Part shown: piece by piece, positions 1-12,769 of the stretch | Layout of the letters: each line of letters opens with the position of its first letter | Numbering within the stretch: the first letter of the stretch is position 1 | Assembly (NCBI GenBank): GCA_013398615.1 | Contig: VZSR01001755.1 | Coordinates: 605,303 to 669,302 of the forward strand | Source: Brachypodius melanocephalos | Taxonomy: Eukaryota; Chordata; Aves; Passeriformes; Pycnonotidae | Direction: 5' to 3' | Length of the DNA stretch: 64,000 nucleotides | Notes under the pieces: model-generated | What the model saw: the letters and a program-made list of their open reading frames with translations, nothing else | Told to the model about the DNA's origin: nothing | The model's database searches: none | Position numbers and translations under genes: made by a program

Positions 1-1099
1 GACATAGGAACGTGGTTGCACTGCGAGGCTGCCAGCCGGTACCGGGGGTGCTTCCAGCCGGAACCCCCACCGGCTCCCCACTGCGGCTCTGCCTCTCCCC
101 CCGCGGCACTGCCTCGAGGAGACATCCTCTTCTCCCCGAGGCGGCCACGGAAGAACGAGACACGCGCGAGTCGCGGGAAACCGGTGCAGCCTCTGGGAGA
201 TAGGAGTTTCCACGCGACCAGTTCTCGCCAGTGGGCAGGGACCCGATCCGCCTCCGCGCCGTCGGTGGGAGGCTCCGGGAGGACCGGGCAGCCCTTCAGC
301 CCGGTCCCGCGGAGTGAAGCTGTTTCCGTGTCCGTGGGCAGAGCCGCCTCTCGGGTCTTCCCCGGGAGTGCCACGCGCAGAACCGCGGTGCTGAGTGGGC
401 TCCTGCGGTCCGTTCACGAACGGACAAGACCACACGAAGCCTCGAGTGGATCTTTCCCTTCTGTCCCCATCTCGGCCTCCCCTCCGCTAATGAGCTCGAA
501 GCCGAGGAGCAGCGGGGCCTCGGCGACCGCCACGTTCACGCGTGGGAAACCCACGGCGGGAATAGCCCCGGGGATCCTATCCGGCTGCGCCTGCCCTGCC
601 GTGAATGAGACCGCAGCCGGATCGGCCTGGGGCTGGGGTGATAAGACCCTTCCCTTTCTCCGGCTGGAGAAGACTCCCGGGGGGCTCTGGGACCGTAGGG
701 TACCGCCGTTGTTCCCGCACCGTGGAGTGTTGTTTCCCGGGGATTCTGCCTGCCGCCGCGTCACCTCCAACGGCGGACACGAGTGGGGCTTCGGGACCCC
801 GCGGAGAGCGCCAACAACTGGACCCCCACGGCTCCACGCGGGACGCGGGGGTCGTGTTTTGGGTCTCCGTGAGCAGATCCCTCCTCCCACCGCCCCCGGC
901 CGAAGTGAAACCGCACTCCCGGGAGGAGGCGGAAGATTCCCACTCTGCTGATCCCGTGAACTCTCACACCACGCTCGAAACCCCGCGGCCACGGGAGCTG
1001 TCGCGACACGCGAGTTCTGCGTGGCATGGCCTGACCGGGGGGAAGTGCAAGCTCCGCGGTCTCCCGGCCCCCGGCCACCTGCATTCCGGGAAGCTTTTC

Positions 1100-1129
1100 G
1101 TTAATGTTGAATTAATCGTTGTTAATTAA
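1100..1129. promoter_or_regulatory. AT-rich homeodomain/HNF1-like site cluster in the CpG domain
   Basis: A 30-bp AT-rich islet interrupts GC-rich DNA. It holds GTTAAT at 1100-1105 and again at 1121-1126, with ATTAAT and AATTAA cores between and after them. GTTAAT is the HNF1 half-site, and TAAT/ATTA are homeodomain cores. Isolation in strongly GC-rich sequence suggests selection, but no function can be proven from the sequence. Confidence 0.3.
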
Positions 1130-4100
1130 GGCTGGTCGCAGGGCGACTCGTGAATCGGCGTGGACGCGGCTCGCTGTGTCTCTTCGTAAAGGACAGATCC
1201 GGCGGCACCGGGCGCACGGCCCGGCGGGGCCCGCGAGGCCGGGGGTCGGAAGCTGATCATGTTCCCCCGGCACGATGGGTGGTGGCGCGGCCGCGCCCAT
1301 CCCCGTGGCCGTGGGGCTGCCGCAGCCCCGAGGAAGTCGCTGTCTGCCCGACACCGTGGCTGTCGGTGTCCTCGGTGCACTTTGGAACCGCGGATCCGAG
1401 ACCATTCAGCCCGGTACCGACACCACGGGAGTCCTGAGGGGCCGGGTAGCTCCCGACTGAGGAGCTGCCTTTGCCCCGTCGCTTACGCGGAGCCCCGCGG
1501 CGCCGGGGAGAGGCCCGCGGCCACTCATGGGGGTGCAGACGGGAGAAGCTGAGGCTGCCCTGCCTCCCACGAGGGCATCAGCGGAGAAATAGCTTCATCC
1601 TCCCGCCGAAACCCACGCAGAACCCGAGCGGGGCCGGAGCTGCGCCCCGGCTGAGGTGCGGGGTGGGGGGAGACAGGGAGAAGGCGAGATGCAAACGAGA
1701 ACGGAGCGGGGAAAGCAGAGCGGAGCGAAGCTCCCGCGCGTGGGTGAGCCGTGGCAGGGGCTGCGGCCGCTCGTGGGGGTCTTGGCCCGGAAGGAGAAGC
1801 GGAACAGAGCTTCTCCAGCCGTGAGGGACGAGGCAGTGGCGGGTGGGAGCGTACCCGGGCAGTTCCTACCGCTGCCGAGGGGTGTCCGGAGATCTCCGCG
1901 CCCGGAGCCGCCGGCACTGCGGGGTCTCCTCCCGCACAATCAAACCTCCGGGAGCAGGAGCTGAGCCGGGGGCGCGGGCAGCCTTCCACGCTCCCAGGGT
2001 CAACGGCGGGAGCTGCCTGGGCGCCCCACGGGCTCTCGGCCGGGTGGGGCCGCTCATCCCTGCGGCTCCCGCCACCCACACCCGCCCGGAGCCGGTTCTG
2101 GGATCCCAGGACTCGGAGCCGACAAGGGGACAGCTCCGGACCGGCGAGAGCGTGTGTTGCCGCGGCAACCCACGTTTCCGCTCATTTGACCCCAAAATAT
2201 CCTCTCGGCTGCGGAGTCTACGCTCCTCCAGCCCGCACTCGTGCGATGAACTTGGGGCTTACAGGGCTGCCGGGGAGCAGAGAGCCCGGCTCCCCCGCCG
2301 GTTCTCGCTGCGCAGGGCTACCACGGCAGCGAGTTTTGTAACGAAACCGAGGGACTGGAGCCTCTCTCGGTGTCGCGCGTGGCGGCGGCGGGGCGAGCGC
2401 GCGTGTCCGAGCGCGGCTGAGCCGGGAGAACGGGGCGGAGGGACGGACCCGGCTCCAACCCCACCGCCGGCACCATCGATCCCCTCATCGCAGCGGGACA
2501 CCTCTCCGCGACTCCCGCGTGCTCTGTTGGCCGTGCTTCACAAGCTGCTCCGTCCCACGGCCACCCGCGTCGAGGACGACAGGATCCATCGCAGCTCCCA
2601 GCCCGACCCGGCCCAGTTCCCCGGGTGGCCGAGGATGACGGTGCCCCTCAGAGACCCCTTTATGCCACGGTCGCGCCCCAGCGTGTCCCCATCTCCTGGG
2701 CTATCCGAACGCGGCCCCCACTCTGGGACCGCGGAAGGCAGCGGGGGCGGAGCGAGTGGCCCCTGGCAGAACCCCAAAGCTTGCCAGCCCCCGAACCGAT
2801 CCCCGGACCGGGCTAGACCTGGGGTCCCGGGAGAGGCATCCCACAGCCCGGGTACCGGCGCGCAGGGCAGAGCGCGCCCGGGATCCACCTTCCACGGGAG
2901 TTCCCTGCTTGCGTGGACGCTCCCCTGCACACTCGGAGAGGCCAGCCCTGGATTCCCGGTCAGCCCAGCCGCCCGGTTCGGCTGCGGGTTTCTCTCAGTT
3001 CGGTTCCGTTCCCGAGCCGTGCAGGAAAACTCTTCTCTCCCCCGGCAGCTGAATGGAGCCGGGAGCAGCATCGGCAGCTCACTGCCCCACGGATCAGCAC
3101 CGGGCTGTGCTGGCCGGGGGGGGCGACGACCCGGGACCCCTTGGCACGGCCGGCACCGCCGGCTCACGGTCCTGTCCGAGACCGGGGGCTCGGCCCGGCC
3201 CCAGAGACGTTGCCTTTTCGTTTCCGAGCAGCTCGGACACAACTGGAGAGACAGCGACGGGCTACCCCACAGTGCTGCCGGGGTTGCTGCCGGGTAGCGC
3301 GGGGGTCTCAGGTTCGAGGAGGGGAGATCTCGGGTGTGCCCATGCAGCGGCGTCGCCGACGGTGGACAAGACCCCAGAAGTTCCCGTGAGATTAACTTTC
3401 TGTGTCGAGGTGTTTGACATCGAATTCATGACGAGGCAGGGCTTCCCCGGCGGCTCCGGAGGCGGCGTGGGGACGGGAGGCAGCGTGTCCCCGTGGACAC
3501 GGCTCAGGTCCGGCCGACGCCTGGGAGGACACCGGGTACGGTTGTTGCCCTTTCTCTGGGGACCGAAGAGGGCTGGCGGAGCCGGGGAGGGATCTCGGCA
3601 TGGACGGACACAGAGGAAGCGAGAGGAGCCCGGCTTCGGGGACTCTACTGAGCACCTGGGCAGAGGAGCTTCTCTCCGCCCCTTCGATCGTTATTGCCCG
3701 GTTACGAGGACTTTGGCCAGTCAACGAAACTACCGCTCCGATGAGATGCAGCTCAGCGCCCGTCCCGGTCGGGTCTCGCCGCCGCCCCGGGACCGAGCCG
3801 CACATCCCGGGGCAGTCGGTACCGAGGACCGTGGCGGCCGAGCCGCTCTGATCTCCACGGCCCCGCCCGGGAAGCGGCGGGCGCAGCCCGGCCTCGTCCC
3901 GACGGTGCCTCATGGAAACGCTGCACTTCCCGGCGCGTCCCCGCCGGCCCGGTGAATTCCAGGTGCTTTCCATAGGTGGCACCGTCCTCCTGGAAATGGC
4001 GGCTGCGGCCTCTGCGCAACCGGCGGCGTTCCTGCCACCCCAGGGGGGCACTGCCGCCCCCTCCACCCCGGGCAGCCCCCCCCGTACGGCCAGTTCGGCG

Positions 4101-5056
4101 GGGCGGAGCGCCCGCAGAATCCTCCGGGAGCTGTGCCAAGCCCCGGGGCGCAGCGCGGGGGGTTTTCCCTCTGCGGTCCCCACGGTGGAGAGAAGCCGCA
4201 GTTCTTTCCAGGAGCACAGTCCCACGAACGCTGGGGAATCTCCCGCATCGGCCCGCATAGCTCGTGGGAGAGCCCCACGCGTGTCCTGCAGCCATGGGTT
4301 CGTGAGGGCGGCGTGCCCTGAGCCCCCCTCTGGCGGGGAGCGGCGGAATCCCCGCGCAGTCCCTGCGGGGAGCGCCCACGCAGCGCCTCGACGGCGACGC
4401 GCCCGCTCTCCGTTCTCCAGGCGTGCCGTGACACACCCGGAGCCCCTCGTCACCCCCGGCGCGGGTCGCCTCGAACCGCCCGGGCGGGGAAAGTGCCGCT
4501 CCCGGGGGCGGGGGGCCGGCGGCCGTCCTTTATCGCCCGCTCCAGGCTCCGAGCGCTCCGCACAAAAGATCTTTTGTTCCCGGGAGTTCTGAATTTGCTC
4601 ATTATTTGTAGGAACATAAACACGGACTGTTTGCGGATGGGGAGAGGGAAGAACCGGCTCGAATACGGCGTCGGGCGAGGAAACGGGAATGTTCCTGCAC
4701 CCCGTCTAGCCGACGCGTCTCCGTCCCGCCGGCTGCTGATGGCGAAAGGGCGGCAGGAGGACGGATCTGTCCCTGCAGCGGCCAAGGCAGTGTCCCGGGT
4801 GGGCAGCAGCCACGCGGGGGCCCCGCCAGGGCGGGACAGAGCGCGGTGCGCGGCCCAGCGGCCCCAGTGGTGACGGCCCCGCCGCGCGGGAAACTGAGCT
4901 GGGATGTGACAAATGAGACAAAGTGCGAACCGAGCCGCCCAGAGCTGCCGCTACTCCCGCCTTTCACCCGGCCCGGCTCTGTCCCGGCTCCGTCCCGGCG
5001 CCGTCCCTGCCCGTTCCCACCGTCGCCGCCCTCTCGCGCGCAGCCCCGCGACTCCG

Positions 5057-5360
5057 CTTGTAACAAAAGCAATTAGAGGTGAAGCGCCGCTCATTTGCAT
5101 TCCGCTTAATGACCGGCGGCAGCTTCCCCGGGGCGGGCGGGGTCCGGCGGCAGCGGCCGGCGCTGGCCCGGTGGGGCGGGGGGCGCGGCCCGGCCCCGCC
5201 CTCGCCGAGGCCCCGCCCCGGCCCCGCCCCGCGGCCCAAGGTAGGCGCTGTATTTAGGTTCATGCCCTTATATGGCGATGAGCGCGGCGCCCCGCGGACG
5301 GCGCGCACCATATAAGGCAGCGGTGCCGGGGCCCGGGTGAGCTGGTGAGCGCTGATTGGC
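5057..5360. promoter_or_regulatory. Candidate promoter/enhancer with two perfect CArG boxes
   Basis: From left to right the block holds a homeodomain-like CAATTAGA (about 5070-5077), an octamer ATTTGCAT (5093-5100), a run of GC boxes (about 5110-5240), CArG box 1 CCTTATATGG (5266-5275, followed by a YY1-like ATGGCG), CArG box 2 CCATATAAGG (5308-5317) and an inverted CCAAT box (ATTGG, 5355-5359). CC(A/T)6GG is the serum response factor site. CArG 2 contains TATAAG and could act as a TATA box for rightward transcription starting near 5340. This architecture is known from immediate-early and muscle gene promoters. No protein-coding exon is recognisable downstream on either strand. Confidence 0.5.
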
Positions 5361-8300
5361 CCGCCCGTATCGCGGCAACAGCCCCGGCGGGGGGGAGCGA
5401 CCCCGCGCCCCCACCCCGGCACCGGCCCGGACCCCCGCAGGCACCCAGCGGGGACGCCCCGGTCCCACGGGACAGTCCTGACAGGACCCCACCAACCGTG
5501 CGCCCCCCACCCGCCCGCTCCCGCCGCCGCCTCGCGGCCCCTTCGCGACTCGGGAATCGCCATCTCGCCGCGGGTCTTCCGTGGACACCGACGGCACTCG
5601 GGAGCCCACGGCGCTCCCGAGGTGCGGCGGGACCACCGGCCCTCTGCCTCCGCAACGCGAGTCACGGAGGAAGCCGACTGTGCCTGCCCCACTGGCGGCA
5701 GAGCACCCGGCGGGACCGCGGGCTGAGACAGCCGGCGGGACGAGGCGGTCCCGTTGCTCAGCGGAGCGGGACCTTGCGTGGGCAAGGGGGAACGGGCACC
5801 CGCGGCGCTGCGCGGAGAGGGGTGACCCCGATCTGAGGCACAAAGATCGGAGAGCTCTGCGGAGGAGGGCGGCCGGGGGGCCAGCGCTGGTATTCACAGA
5901 AGGCAGCGGCGCGCTTTGCACCGTGCGCGGCGCGGACGCCGGCATCCATGCACGCGGGCGCCACCCGTGATGCGCGCACCCACGGCAAAGCGCCTTCCCG
6001 TGTCCAGCCGCTACTGTCCACATCGGCCGTGGGGAAAGGTTCTCCCGCTCTCCGGTGGGGAAAAGACCACCCCATCTTGGCTTCCACAATCCCATTTTCG
6101 GGACATCCCCACACCCCACAGACACTCGCGAAAGCTACCGGCGGGGAGGGACGCTCCGGCAGCGCAGGCGACAGCCGCGCACCCCCGCGTGTCCGCTCCT
6201 GCCCTGCGGGCAGGCTTCGGGAGCCGCCGCCGTGACGGGCGGGGGGCGGCGACACGATGCGGCGACACGGTGTCGAGTTTTCGTTGCGGCTTCGCCGCGG
6301 AGCCGGTGCGTGGCCAAGTCGTGGCCGCACCTTGCCGCGTGCCCGCGGCCCGATTATTTTTCTATATTTTATTTTATTTTAAACCGAAAGCAAAACCGGG
6401 CGCTGCGGGAGCGGCTGTGCTCGTCCAGCGTGTCGGGCTGCGGGGGATGAGCGGCCATCCCTCCGCCTCGCCCCCCTGGGTTCGCAGTCGCCGCTGCCTC
6501 GGCGGGCACCGGGCGGGGGCTGCGGGCACGTGCCCGGCGATACGGGTACGGCGCGATCGGGGCTGCCCCGCGCTCCCCGCCCGCCGCAGGTGAAGCCACA
6601 CACCGGGCACCGCGGGCTCTGCTCCGGTCCCGCCGCCCTGCGGAACCTCCGGCCGTGCCCCGCGCCGCCTACCCCGGGGCTCCCCGGGCGGGGGGGAGAC
6701 GGGAAGAGCTGCGCCTCTTCCTCGCCGTCCCCCCCCATGGCAGGATTCAGCGGGCTCCGCCGAGCAGCCATTTTCTGCAGCTGCTTCTCCACCGGAGCTC
6801 AGCCGGGCGGCGGGACCGGGCGGCGGCACAGCCCAGGGGATCCCCCGCCCCGCTGCCCTCCGCCAGGACGGGCGCCCCGAGCCCGGGCAGGCGGGGCCGG
6901 GGGTGGCCCGGCTACGCCGCAGGGCTCGCTGTGACAATCCCACCCTTTCCCCGCCATTTTGTTACCGTGCTGGCGTTTTCCCAAAGCAGACACAGAGCGG
7001 GAGCCTTGGGAACGGGCCCCCGTTGTGCCGGGGCCGGCGCCCCCCGCGACCCGTGTCCCCGCTCCATCCCACCCCCTCCGCGCCGCACCTGGCGGCGGGG
7101 CCGGTCCCGGGACGCGCGGCCACCGCCGGCACCTTCCCACCGGGATCGCCTCGCTCCCCTTCGCGCCCCGGGCACGCAGCACCCGAGGGTGGTGACTGCC
7201 CGAGTCCGTGCAGGACCCTGTCACGCGGGGCTGGCACCGAGTCCAGATGCCAGAACGCCGTCCCCGGTTTGCCTTCCCGGTGGACCGGGGACGCCGGGCT
7301 GGTCGCCGCCTTCCGCCCACCCCATGGGCAGCGCAAGTGCCCTGACAGCCGCGGGGACAGTGCCATCGGGAAGGGCCCGTCGCGGGGCCGTGCCGCCCGG
7401 CACAGTGCCCTTCAGCCTTGCCCGGTCTCGGAGGCGGTCCCGGCACCCCGCGGGACCAACCCCGAGCGCCCTCGCGGGAAACCCGTGGGGACAATCGTTG
7501 GCCCACGCGAGGCCGGGCGCCCCGTCGGGGCTGACGGCATGGCCAGACCGCCGGGGAGGGTGGTAGGGGAACGGAGGGAGGTGGTCGGGACGAACCGCGG
7601 GCCAGCACTGGCGGCGCGGGGACGAGCGGGCAGGACAGGCAATGCCCCGACGGGGGTGACCGGTCCCTCCACCCGCGCGGGGTTGACACCAGCCACAGAA
7701 CCCCGCCGGTGGGTGCAAATCCCTCTGCCGCGGCTGCATTCCCCGGTCGGGGGAGGCGCTCGGATGTGGCACTGCACGGGAGACGCCGGCGCGGTGGCGA
7801 CAGGTGCCCCGTGCGAGCGGGAGCGGAGCCCGGCGGGGCCGGTGCGTGCCCCGGGCTGGGCCCCCGAAGCCGAGCGGCGGCGGAGGGCGGAGAAGGGAGA
7901 GGGGAAGGAGGGGGCTCCTGCAGTGCTGCAATGCAGCGCCGCGCCGAGCCCGCCGGCCCGGCCGCGCTCCACCGCCCGTCACTGCGGCAATGCGGATGGA
8001 AGCCCCGCCCGGGCTGGGCCGAACCGGTCCGGGCATCCCCTGCCTGCTCGGGCCGCACCCTGCCCCAAACGCGCCGGGCTGCCGCTCTCTCCCGCTTCCT
8101 CGGCCCCGTTTCGTTTTCGTCCTGCCCCTGCCGGGACCGCGGGACGTTTCCTCCTGCGGCGGGACGCAGCCGGGCTTGTGTCCCCGAGATCGCTGGGCTT
8201 GTGATTTGGGGGCTGGGGTGGCTCTCACCCTGCCTCCGGGGCTCAACGCCGGCAGACGCCGCCAGTAGCCACCGTGGTGGCCCCCTCCAGCACCCCGGCT

Positions 8301-9339
8301 TCTCTCTGAGGCTCCCATCGACGCCGGGACTTGAGAAGCCCCCGGTGCTGCACCGAGTCGGGGCGGATCACCGGTCTCTGCCCTGCTCCGTTCCAGCTTC
8401 TCCGGGGGGAATCTCTCTCCTCCTCCCTACCTATCCTCCGGGGCCGCCTGTCTCTGTTTCCCCATCTCCTTCTCCCTGTCCCCGCTGGCCACTCTGCACA
8501 GTCCAGCAGCAAACAGGGCTGCGGGGCTCCGGGCGGGCTGGGGGTCCCACCTGGGCTTCGCTTCCCAGCGGCTGCCGTCAGACCCTCGGAATCGCAGCAC
8601 CGCAGCCGCTCGTGGCAGCACCCGGTGAGGAGGAGCCCCGCAGCCGCCTCTCCCCCACTCCTAGGTGCCCGTGTGCGGTGATGTGCGGGCAGCGCCCTGG
8701 AGACGGGATTGTTCAGCTTGTAAAATCCGCTGATAAAACCACAAACCCAGCAGGGCACGGCGGACCATGAGGTGCATAATATCGGGGCTTAAGCCTGGGG
8801 GGCCGCTACACCCCCCCACTGCCCGCCCCTGTCCCACAGGCCCCCCTATCTGTTCGACTTTTGCAGCAGGAACCTGGGGCTGCATCCAGGAATTCTCTCC
8901 CAGCCATGCCAGGAGGTTCTGCCCTCCCACCTGGATGTTTTTTTTCTGACGCGGTGAAAATGGCACCGCATTCCAGCTCCAGCTCCTGCTGGTGCGGACT
9001 CAGCCGCTGGATCCTGCCATGTCTGCATTTACTGGATGAAAGCTCAGCCGAACCACTGAATTTCTTCCCTGGGAGAACTTTAGGGGCTGATCAAGGATGT
9101 CCTCAACCTTCCCTTCGGAAGCCCGGGCACCCCCGCGGCTCTCTCGGGGCTCCCCGCGCCCCCCGCCATCCCTCCGTCTCTCCCCGACTCCTCTCCGATA
9201 TTTCAATGTCTCTTCTCAGCTACCGGAGGCTGTTCCACGCGAAAGCGGGCTCGCCAGTGCCACACACCGAGCAGTACCGCCGCCCCGCTCTGCCTTCGGT
9301 CCCCTGCACACACGGGGAGCCCTCAGCGGCGGCGGTGCC

Positions 9340-9380
9340 GTCCCTGTCCCTGTGCCTGTCCCTGTCCATGTCCTTGTCCC
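9340..9380. repeat. Short (CTGTCC)n simple repeat
   Basis: About seven imperfect hexamer copies of CTGTCC in tandem, inside GC-rich DNA. Confidence 0.75.
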
Positions 9381-10887
9381 CCGCCCGGTGACACCGCTCC
9401 CGCTGGCACCGAGACCCGCGGTACGCGGCGCTCCGTGCCCGGTTTGTTGTTCAATTCCTCGGGCAGTGTTGGATGTGTGCGGGGCCAGAGCGATCCCTGA
9501 GAGCAAACCGGGCGCTGCCGGGGGGCCCCCGTCCCCCGAGCCGCTTCAGCCTTGGCTCCTCGGCTCCTCCTGCCGTGGTTCCTCTCCGGGAGCAGGGAAA
9601 TGGGGACACTTCGGGAGCCCTCTGAGAGCTCACCCTGCCCCGGCGGGGGAAGGTCCCGGGACCCCCCCGGGCTGGCTAAGCCCCTCAGCCCCGCACCAAG
9701 CGGCTGCCGGGCTGGTTCCCTGCAACAACCCCCGCTCATCGCAGTCCCTCCTGTGACTGAGCCCCTCGCAGGACGCGGTCCCAGGGACCCCGCCGCAGGT
9801 TCCCCGCCCCGTGGAACTCCGGCTCTCAGCGGGCTGTGCTGAGCCCCCGGCTGGCCGCTGCAGCCCACGGGGGTGCTGCTGCTCACGGCCCCTGTGCCGG
9901 CCCCCAGCTCTGCCCCTGATCTCCTAGCTCTTGGGACGTGGCACCAGCGGCCATTCGCAGGCACTGGGACCGTGGGCGGCGAGCGGGGAGAGGCACGGGG
10001 CAAAGGCAGCAGGAAAGAAAGCAAAGTTAAATTTGACAGCCCGAGAGCAGAGAGACAATGCCACTACCGAGACTTATTTGTCACATACTCAGGCATGAGA
10101 TGGAAGGAATTCCTGTGATAATGCTCGTGCCTGCTCAGCCGCTGCTGCTGAACCACAAATTGCTGCTTGCAGCACAAAATATGGAAATGGCATATATTAG
10201 ATTAGGCGCCTTCTTGTTGGGGCTCTGCTCTAGGAGTTATTTCTAAGTCCAGAGAGTTAAAGCATCTTCAAGCAGCAGAGCATCAAACCCTGAGAAAGTG
10301 GGTCTGCTTCAGGTGGCGGAGCTACAAAAACGAAAAACATCAGGAATTCGGCTACCGTGGAGCCAGTGAAAGATTTTTCAAAGCAGAGAGAGACACCCAG
10401 GGAGGGCTCTTCCCACCTCGGGTTAAAAATGGCTCAGGGTCAGGTTGAGCCCTTAAACTCGAGATAAGGCATCGTTCCACCAGCCAGCCGCTGATGCCCG
10501 ACCACCGCAGGCTCTTCCCTGCACAGCCCACCATGATTCCCTGGTTTGTCTGTTGCTGGTGACTTCATGTGCCAAAAGAACACAGGCGGAAGAAGAACGG
10601 TGCCACGGCTGGATCCAGTGCACATTCCTGATGCTGAAATGACAGCCTGGCTTGCACCAGGCTGAATGGGTGGGTGCAGCGGGGACAACGCTTCAGCCTT
10701 CATTTTCCAGCCGTGTGGAAATAGTAACGTGTGAAAATTAACGTTTCCAGGCATATGTGAATATTTGATTTTATTTTCTGGTTTGAGATGCTTCGGTGGC
10801 TCCTTGATACCAAACAAACTTCCCCTCCCCTAACCTTGTATTTGGTATTAGTAAGAACCTGACGCTCCATTGTTTTGTTGGTTTGGG

Positions 10888-10915
10888 TTTTTTTTTGTTT
10901 TTTTTTTTTTTTTTT
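10888..10915. repeat. Poly-T tract
   Basis: 28 bases of T with a single G at 10897. No retroposon body is evident next to it. Confidence 0.9.
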
Positions 10916-10929
10916 CAGACAAGATATAA

Positions 10930-11520
10930 AATATTTCTTCCCGAGCAGCTCCCCGAACTTGAGGAGCCCATTCCCCTCAGAAGCACCGGCAGTGGGAAGG
11001 GGCATCCGCCTCCGGGGTGCAGGAGATGGGGCGGCACCAGAAATTCAGAGGGGGAACCCCCCTAACCCTCATCTTCGGAAACACCGTGCCCAGTCTATCA
11101 CAAAGGGCGTTTTCAGGGGGTCGGGACCGCTCTCGCCATGCCGGGGCTAGGGACTGCCCGCCCCTGTGCCGTTTCCCTGGTTCCCTGGTGCGGTTTGCCG
11201 CCCCTTTCCCGGCGTGCCGCCCGGGGCTCAGCCCTTCCCGCACGGCGCAGCCCCCGCCCGCAGCCCGCCGTGGCCATTTTAGCCCGCACTCGCCCTCGCG
11301 GCTGCCGCAGCCCCGCTCGCCGCCCCCGCCGCTCTCTCCGGCGCCTGCGGACGGGTTCCGCCCCGGGGCTGGCGTGGCGATGCCCCCGCGGCGTGACACG
11401 GAGCCGAACATCCCCAGGAGCGGCCCGGTCCCACGGGCTGCCCCCGCGCCGAGCGCTCTTCCCCCTCCCGCCACCGGCGGCACCGGGCGGGCGGGGAGCG
11501 CTGAGCCCTAAATCGCTTTT
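10930..11520. other. Second, isolated CpG island
   Basis: A CpG-dense stretch of roughly 600 bp, separated from the large domain by AT-richer DNA. It includes a YY1-like GGCCATTTT at about 11272-11280. No recognisable coding exon lies here. It could be a promoter of an unannotated transcript or an orphan island. The open frames in it overlap on both strands and are not convincing. Confidence 0.5.
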
Positions 11521-12769
11521 TCACAGCTCCGGGAGCTGCCCCTGGGCTGCTGAAGCCGAGGGATAACGTGGGACATTTGAGTCGTCCTGATTTTCCTATT
11601 CTCGTGTTTCATAAACGAAGTGACATCTTCCCCTGCTGGGCATCAGGGAATGGGGCAAACCCGGAACCCCTGAGCCCTTTCCTGGGGCAGGTTATTCCCT
11701 CTGTGGCTCATTTCACAGCCATTACCAAACACCACCATCCCTTGTCCTGTACATCCCAGACTCATCCCTGCTGAGGACAAAGATGAAGCACCCAGGGGCT
11801 TCCCAATTCTCAAACCAGAACATCAAAAATTCCCAACCAGAATTCTTTGCTCAGCCTAGTCTTCATATGGAAATTAAATACATGTCTGTTAAAGCTTCCA
11901 TCAGCTCAGACCCTCCATCCAGGCTTCTGTTAATGCATTTTCTAATCATATCCAAGTCTTCGCCCTGGCTGCTACAACAGCAACGCCTCTGGAAGGTTTA
12001 GGTTACCCCCTTTCTCACCCCAACTGAGACCTTCGGACTGAAGCACTTCCGTGCTATGGAAGCTGTGTCCACACTCAGCCCATGGCAATGTATAAACTCC
12101 CTGAAAAGCAGAGTGTGGCCATGCCCCACTTGTCAGGATCTTCCTGGGCCAGAGCCTGCAGCACTGGTGAAGCTCAGCCTCGGTGACTCGGCTGGGTCAG
12201 TTCCTGCCCCCTCACCTGGTGCCGCTTGTTGTGAGAGGGTGCTGGTGTTTGACAGGGCTCCTGGAGGGTTTGGGGACCCTGGAAGGCTTGGAAATCCTGG
12301 AGGGTTTGGCAGCTGGTGATCAAATTTCCTTCTCTCCCCAGCCTGGAAGCGCAGGGCCCGGTGCCAGCAGGGAGCCCAGGGACAGCAGAGCCCGGCGTGC
12401 CCCAGCACCAGGATCCAGGGTGCTTCCTGCTGTGTCACAGCATGGTTTATGTGCCTGCTCCTTCGATAAAAATAAATCTTCATGTTTGCAGTTTGCTTTA
12501 AACTACATCAAGGTGTCAGCTGCACTGACGGCTCCTCTGAGAAACGACCTCAGGAGGTGCTGGCAAACGGCTCTGGGGTGAGCCTGGGATCTCCCTGCAG
12601 TGGGAGGGACCAGTGGCTTCCAGCCCCTGGGGAGGAGATCCCGGCCACCCTCAGCCCTGCCAGGGCCTGGCCCAAACTTCCATCAATACAGAGACCCTCA
12701 TTTCTCTCCCATTTGCACCCAAAGATCTGTCACCCCTTTAGTCTCCTCGAGACTCCACAGGCTGGCACA

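Larger units (their letters stand above)
1..8760. other. Very long GC/CpG-rich domain without a recognisable gene
   Basis: CpG dinucleotides are dense throughout and runs of A/T are rare, so the stretch reads as one CpG island-like domain cut off by the left window edge. Many open frames of 100-480 codons occur on both strands and overlap each other. This is what GC-rich DNA gives by chance, because stop codons are AT-rich. None resembles a protein I know, and I found no CBX8-like chromodomain or Polycomb box. Given the CBX4 neighbour to the right, this is probably the CBX8-CBX4 intergenic region (inference). Islands this long in vertebrates usually mark Polycomb-regulated developmental loci. 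A non-coding transcript is possible. Confidence 0.6.
8761..10929. other. Gene-free transition zone
   Basis: GC content falls in steps. CpG-rich DNA returns at about 9.1-9.85 kb, and 10.0-10.87 kb is AT-richer. The piece around 10.02-10.24 kb has a conserved-element look, with MEIS-like TTTGACAG near 10032 and several short AT motifs. I see no exon, interspersed repeat or RNA gene. Confidence 0.4.

Noticed and set aside
1843..3297. 484-codon plus-strand open frame in the CpG domain
   Set aside because: Overlapping frames of similar length exist on the other strand, and no known domain is seen. Expected from scarcity of AT-rich stop codons.
6799..8204. Overlapping 419- and 433-codon frames on opposite strands
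   Set aside because: Both cannot be genes, and neither shows a recognisable domain. Composition artefact.
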